Assembly: GCA_016719295.1 (NCBI GenBank)
Contig: JADKAF010000001.1
Coordinates: forward strand, 6,448,001 to 6,512,000
Source: Planctomycetota bacterium
GTDB taxonomy: Bacteria > Planctomycetota > UBA1135 > JADKAF01
Reading direction: 5' to 3'
Length of the DNA stretch: 64,000 nucleotides
Shown: piece after piece, positions 60,807-64,000 of the stretch
Layout of the letters: every line of letters begins with the position of its first letter
Numbering within the stretch: position 1 is the first letter of the stretch
Program-made: the position numbers and the translations under genes
Notes under the pieces: model-generated
Database searches by the model: none
What the model was told of the DNA's origin: nothing
What the model saw: only the letters and a program-made list of their open reading frames with translations

Positions 60807-61124
60807 TCAAGCATCGAACGCGACTTCGTCGTGAGCGGCCTCGTTGCTCCTTCGATTCGCTAGGTCGGCCGGCGAGAGCTCCGCGGCTCCGGCGCGCAGC
60901 TCGCGCCGTCGCAGGAGCCCGAGAGCTTCCCGATCGAGGAGGTGTCCCACCTCCCGCTGCATCGACCAGGCGTTGCTCGCCGCGCGCGTGCGCAACTTGG
61001 CTGGAACCGAGGCGAGGAGCGCTTCGGCGCGAGCGGGAAAGGCGCGCCGTCGATCCCCGGTGGCCGGCATCTCCTCGAAGGGGAGCGCGTTCGGAAAGGT
61101 GCGCGTCAGCCAGGGTCTCGGCAT
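60807..61124 (-). pseudogene. truncated DinB-family protein
   Basis: The 105-residue reading frame matches the first part of DinB-like proteins: MPRPWLTRTFPNALPFEEMP, then WSMQREVGHLLDRE with the first metal-ligand His, and ELSPADLANRRSNEAAHDEV. DinB proteins are about 160-180 residues. Here the stop comes directly after AFDA, so the C-terminal helices with the remaining metal ligands are gone. Reading past the stop gives no DinB-like continuation in any frame I tried. It is either a decayed gene or a truncated remnant. Confidence 0.6.
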
Positions 61125-61239
61125 GGCTGGTAGCGAAGCGATGACGGAGAACCCGCGAGCTCCCGGAACGGAACGCGGCGGGTCGATGCATCGCCTGCAC
61201 CGATCCGCCGCGGAGAGCGAAACGCGTCGAGGTGCTGCG

Positions 61240-62508
61240 CTAGCGCGGATTCCCCGAGAGCTTCTCCTGCTTCAGCAGCCACACGTAGCCCGTGTGCTGA
61301 CGCTTGGCGAACTTCTCCAGCGCCTCATCGAGCTCCTGGTAGCTCTTTTGCCAGGCTTCCGTGGCCGCGGCGTCGGGCTCTTGGCCTGCGTTCCAGGGCG
61401 AGGCCTCCATCAGCTTCGCGAGCTGCGCCTGCCACTCGGTGAAGCGCTGCTTCGCCGTCGCGAGATCGACGCCTTCGGCGGGGTGGATGAGCTCCACCTG
61501 ATCGCCGATCAGGAGATCGAGATCGCCGTCGCCATCGACGTCGTCGGCCCACACGCGCGTCGATCCGCCCGGAGCCGTGAAGTGCTCGTCGTCGCTCGTG
61601 ACCGCTGCCTCGCTGTGGTGCCCCGCGGGGGCCACCATCTCCACGAAGGCCTGGAACTCCGGCTTCGTCTTCGTGCCCGTGTTCTCGGCGTAGTAGACGC
61701 CTCCTTGCGCGGAGCCGCTCAGGAGGTCGAGGTCGCCGTCCTTGTCCCAGTCGACGAAGAAGGGATCGCTGTGCATCTCGACGCGCAGCGGCTTCTCACC
61801 GGCGCGTAGCTGGGTCGCCAGCGGAGCGAAGCGGCCCTTGCCTTCCCCGGCGAAGACGAAGAAGGTCCCGCTGAAGTTGCCCGAGACGATGTCGAGCTTG
61901 TCGTCGCCATCGAGGTCGACCGCCGTCGGCCGCGTGCAGATGCGGTCGGTCATGGTGTCCTCGGAGTCGCCGGGCAGGAGGAGCGGCTTCTCATCGGTGC
62001 CGTTCAGCACGACGGGCTTCGCGAAGCCTCCGTCGGCCTTGCCGTAGAGGATCTGGAACAAGCCGGCCATCGCGCGATCCTGGCGCGAGTAGGAGCCGGA
62101 GAGGATGTCGAGCTGGCCATCGCCGTTCACGTCCACGAACTGTGGCGTAGAGCTCGTGCATCACCAGACGCCGGGAACCTCGGCGACGTCGCCGTCGGCC
62201 TCGAGCCACGTACCCGCGCCGAGCGAGCCGTCCTTCTCGGCGAGGCAGATCTGGATCTTGCCGTCGGCGAACTGTCCGACCGCGAGGTCCTTCTTGCCGT
62301 CGCGATTCACATCGTGCCAGCACGGGGCGGCCCAGCCGGGCTCCTCGGTGCGCACGTACTTGCCGCCCGCCTTCAGGCGCTGCGGCGCGGCGAAGCGCAC
62401 GCTCATCTTCTCCATCTTCGGTGCGTCGTCTTCCGCGACGACGACTTCCTGCGCGCGAGCGGTGCCGAGACTCAGCGCGGCGGCGAGCAGGACGATCTGC
62501 GATCTCAT
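61240..62508 (-). CDS. secreted FG-GAP/VCBS-repeat protein interrupted by an in-frame UGA
   Basis: ATG 62508, preceded by AGAGGTGAG, opens a signal peptide (MRSQIVLLAAALSLGTARAQ). FG-GAP/VCBS repeats follow, such as HDVNRDGKKDLAVGQFADGK, DVNGDGQLDILSGSY, DLDGDDKLDIVSGNF, DWDKDGDLDLLSGSA and DVDGDGDLDLLIGD. Codon 116 (62161-62163) is UGA, yet the same frame continues without any shift through the remaining repeats to a stop at 61240. The local sequence is GVW-UGA-CTSSTPQF. It could be a nonsense mutation splitting the gene, or a selenocysteine codon. The repeats would form a beta-propeller outside the cytoplasm. Confidence 0.7.
62134..62163 (-). other. possible stem-loop next to in-frame UGA
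   Basis: Just after the UGA (62161-62163), CACGAGCU (62151-62158) can pair with AGUUCGUG (62134-62141), eight base pairs with one G-U, around a 9-base loop. The position is near that of bacterial SECIS elements, but the loop lacks the usual GG/GU and sits closer to the UGA than expected. It could be chance in GC-rich coding sequence. Confidence 0.25.
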
Positions 62509-62632
62509 GGGTCTCACCTCTACCTTCGAGGAAACGGCGCTCATGGGGCAGCGGAACGCTAGCACGCAGCCAGCGCAAGCAGGTAGGGCGGTGACCGGAG
62601 TAAGCGCGCCTCGCCGCCCCCGCTCCTGGCGT

Positions 62633-63688
62633 TCAGCGCGTCGCTCCTCCCACGCAGAGGACCTTGGCTCCAGCCGGACCGCCGCCCTCTCGGAGCTCGC
62701 GCAGCACGTCGTTCGCGGCTTCGAGCGGATAGCAGGTGACCCGCGGTCGCAGCGGGATCGCCGCCGCGAGCGGGAGGAACTCCGCGATGTCGCGCGCCGT
62801 GATGTTCGCGACGCTCTTCACCTCGCGCTCCAGCCAGAGGTGCTCTGCGTAAGAAAGGTCGAGGAGCGCCGCCTGATCCCCGGGCTCCTTCGCGATCGCA
62901 TTGATGACCAGCCGACCGCCGGGGCGGAGGGCCGCGAGCGCGCGGACGACGGGACGCCAAGCCGGTGTCGTGTCGATGATCGCGCGCGCTCTCTCCGGCG
63001 GCGGATCGTCGATCGAGCCGGTCCAGAGCGCACCGAGCTCGCGGGCGGTCTCGCGCGCGCTCTGCTCGCGGGCGAAGACGAAGATCGGCGAGCGCGGGTA
63101 GACGTGGCGCGCGAGCTGCAGGACGAGGTGCGCGGAGGCGCCGAAGCCCATCAGCCCGAGCGGCTCGCCGTCGCGCAGCCCGGCGAGGCGCAGCGAGCGA
63201 TAGCCGATCGCCCCGGCGCAGAGGAGCGGGGCCGCTTCGATGTCGCGAAAGATCGGCGGGATCGGGAACGCGTAGCGCTCGGGCACCCGCAGGTACTCCG
63301 CGTAGCCGCCATCGACATCGCGGCCCGTCGCGCGGAAGAGCGGCGAGAGATTCTCGCCCTCGTCGCCGCTGGAGGAGTGGATCCAGCCCACGCCGACCCG
63401 AGAGCCGAGCGGGTGGAGCCCGGCTCCCTCGCCGCGCTCGACCACGGTGCCGACGACTTGATGTCCCGGGATGACCGGCAGCCGAGGCGGCGGCGTGCGC
63501 CCTTCGATCTCGTCGAGATCGGTGCGGCAGACTCCGCACACCGAGACCTGCACGAGCACTTCTCCCGGCGCGGGGCGGGGCACGGGGAGCTCCGCGAGGC
63601 GGAGCACGGCGCGGCCCGATTCGATGGGGCCGAGCGACTCGAGCAGCAGCGCGCGCATCGCGGAGCGCGTGGGGGCGGGAGAGTTCAT
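62633..63688 (-). CDS. medium-chain alcohol dehydrogenase lacking structural zinc site
   Basis: ATG 63688 gives 351 residues of the zinc-dependent MDR family. The catalytic site is represented by CGVCRTDL (Cys51), GHQVVG (His76) and a third Cys157 in PLLCAGAIGY. The cofactor fold has LMGFGASAHLVLQLAR. The usual four-Cys structural zinc lobe is absent: where family members read CGxCxxC...ENLC, this protein has HSSSGDEGENLSPLF, a short deletion with Ser replacing Cys. The enzyme may be active but less stable or differently assembled. The gene is divergent from the 4Fe-4S protein gene. Confidence 0.9.
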   Translation of the reverse strand: MNSPAPTRSAMRALLLESLGPIESGRAVLRLAELPVPRPAPGEVLVQVSVCGVCRTDLDEIEGRTPPPRLPVIPGHQVVGTVVERGEGAGLHPLGSRVGVGWIHSSSGDEGENLSPLFRATGRDVDGGYAEYLRVPERYAFPIPPIFRDIEAAPLLCAGAIGYRSLRLAGLRDGEPLGLMGFGASAHLVLQLARHVYPRSPIFVFAREQSARETARELGALWTGSIDDPPPERARAIIDTTPAWRPVVRALAALRPGGRLVINAIAKEPGDQAALLDLSYAEHLWLEREVKSVANITARDIAEFLPLAAAIPLRPRVTCYPLEAANDVLRELREGGGPAGAKVLCVGGATR

Positions 63689-63843
63689 CTGATCCGGATC
63701 GTCGATGGATCTGGCGAGGTCCAGGATCGCAAAGCCGCGAATCCTGCTGAGTTCGGCCTCGGGAGGAGACCGGCGGCGGGCGGTCTCGTAGGAACGCCCT
63801 CCGCTCCGCGCGCCCGCGCGCACGAGGAAGGAGTCTGCCCCCG

Positions 63844-64000
63844 ATGACGAGCCCGCGCTACGCGATGGCGTTCGACCTCGAACGCTGCACCGGCTGCCAC
63901 GCCTGCTCGGTGGCTTGCAAGGTCGAGAACGAGGTCCCGCTCGGCCACTACCGGACCAAGGTCTACTACCAGGACACCGGGCGCTTCCCGAAGGTGCACC
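63844..64000 (+). CDS. 4Fe-4S dicluster domain protein, N-terminal part (runs off window)
   Basis: ATG 63844 opens a frame that is still open at the window end, 52 residues visible. It begins MTSPRYAMAFDLERCTGCHA and continues with CSVACKVENEVP, the first cysteine cluster of NrfC/DmsB/PhsB-like electron-transfer subunits. Such proteins normally work with a molybdopterin oxidoreductase and a membrane anchor, which may be encoded downstream outside the window. Confidence 0.9.
   Translation, partial: MTSPRYAMAFDLERCTGCHACSVACKVENEVPLGHYRTKVYYQDTGRFPKVH

Noticed and set aside
61125..61239. Possible small gene or RNA between the DinB remnant and the VCBS gene
   Set aside because: No start with ribosome-binding site, no conserved motif and no convincing hairpin was seen.

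Overview
The window is very GC-rich, gene-dense bacterial DNA with almost no intergenic space longer than 250 bases. The best guess is an uncultured member of the Planctomycetota. Pointers to this are the ELWxxDGT-repeat protein with a GAGCxGTGG-type C-terminal module, two-domain DUF1080, DUF3300 and DUF2950 secreted proteins, FG-GAP/VCBS proteins, a MoxR/DUF58 operon and many large lipoproteins. This placement is inference; no rRNA, tRNA or marker gene is present. No stretch above 300 bases lacks a gene, and no tRNA, CRISPR array, phage or intact insertion sequence was seen.

Layout. 1-8368 (+): end of a transglutaminase-like protein, then a tightly overlapping operon of MoxR ATPase, membrane proteins, an ABC-2 transporter and a DUF58 protein. 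8397-16540 (-): a large surface lipoprotein, then a TolC / HlyD / ABC exporter unit whose ATPase domain has lost key catalytic residues. 16779-24774: a DUF4136 lipoprotein, then a surface-polysaccharide region with two glycosyltransferases and a flippase on the minus strand facing an SxtJ-like protein, a carbamoyltransferase and an SGNH hydrolase on the plus strand. 24875-31257 (+): M16 peptidase, DUF3300, DUF2950, esterase and SulP transporter. 31285-39957: metallophosphoesterase and several secreted proteins of unknown function.

40039-48969: MBL hydrolase, unknown exported protein, then a small cassette (carrier-domain acyltransferase, radical SAM/SPASM enzyme, MarR regulator) bounded by two copies of a long palindromic element, followed by an orphan HlyD-like adaptor, a Uma2 protein, a DUF1080 protein and DUF488. 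49107-52337: a large HEAT-like secreted protein. 52488-60693 (-): a complete cbb3 oxidase operon (SafE-type protein, CcoI, CcoS, fused CcoN-CcoO, CcoQ, mono-haem CcoP, CcoG, short FixH-like protein), pointing to high-affinity aerobic respiration. 60807-64000: truncated DinB gene, a VCBS protein interrupted by an in-frame UGA, an alcohol dehydrogenase without its structural zinc cysteines, and the start of a 4Fe-4S dicluster subunit.

The strongest leads for something undescribed are the paired 81/115-base palindromes that supply neighbouring stop codons, the UGA-containing VCBS gene, the catalytically degenerate exporter ATPase, and the NeuD-carrier fusion beside a radical SAM enzyme.
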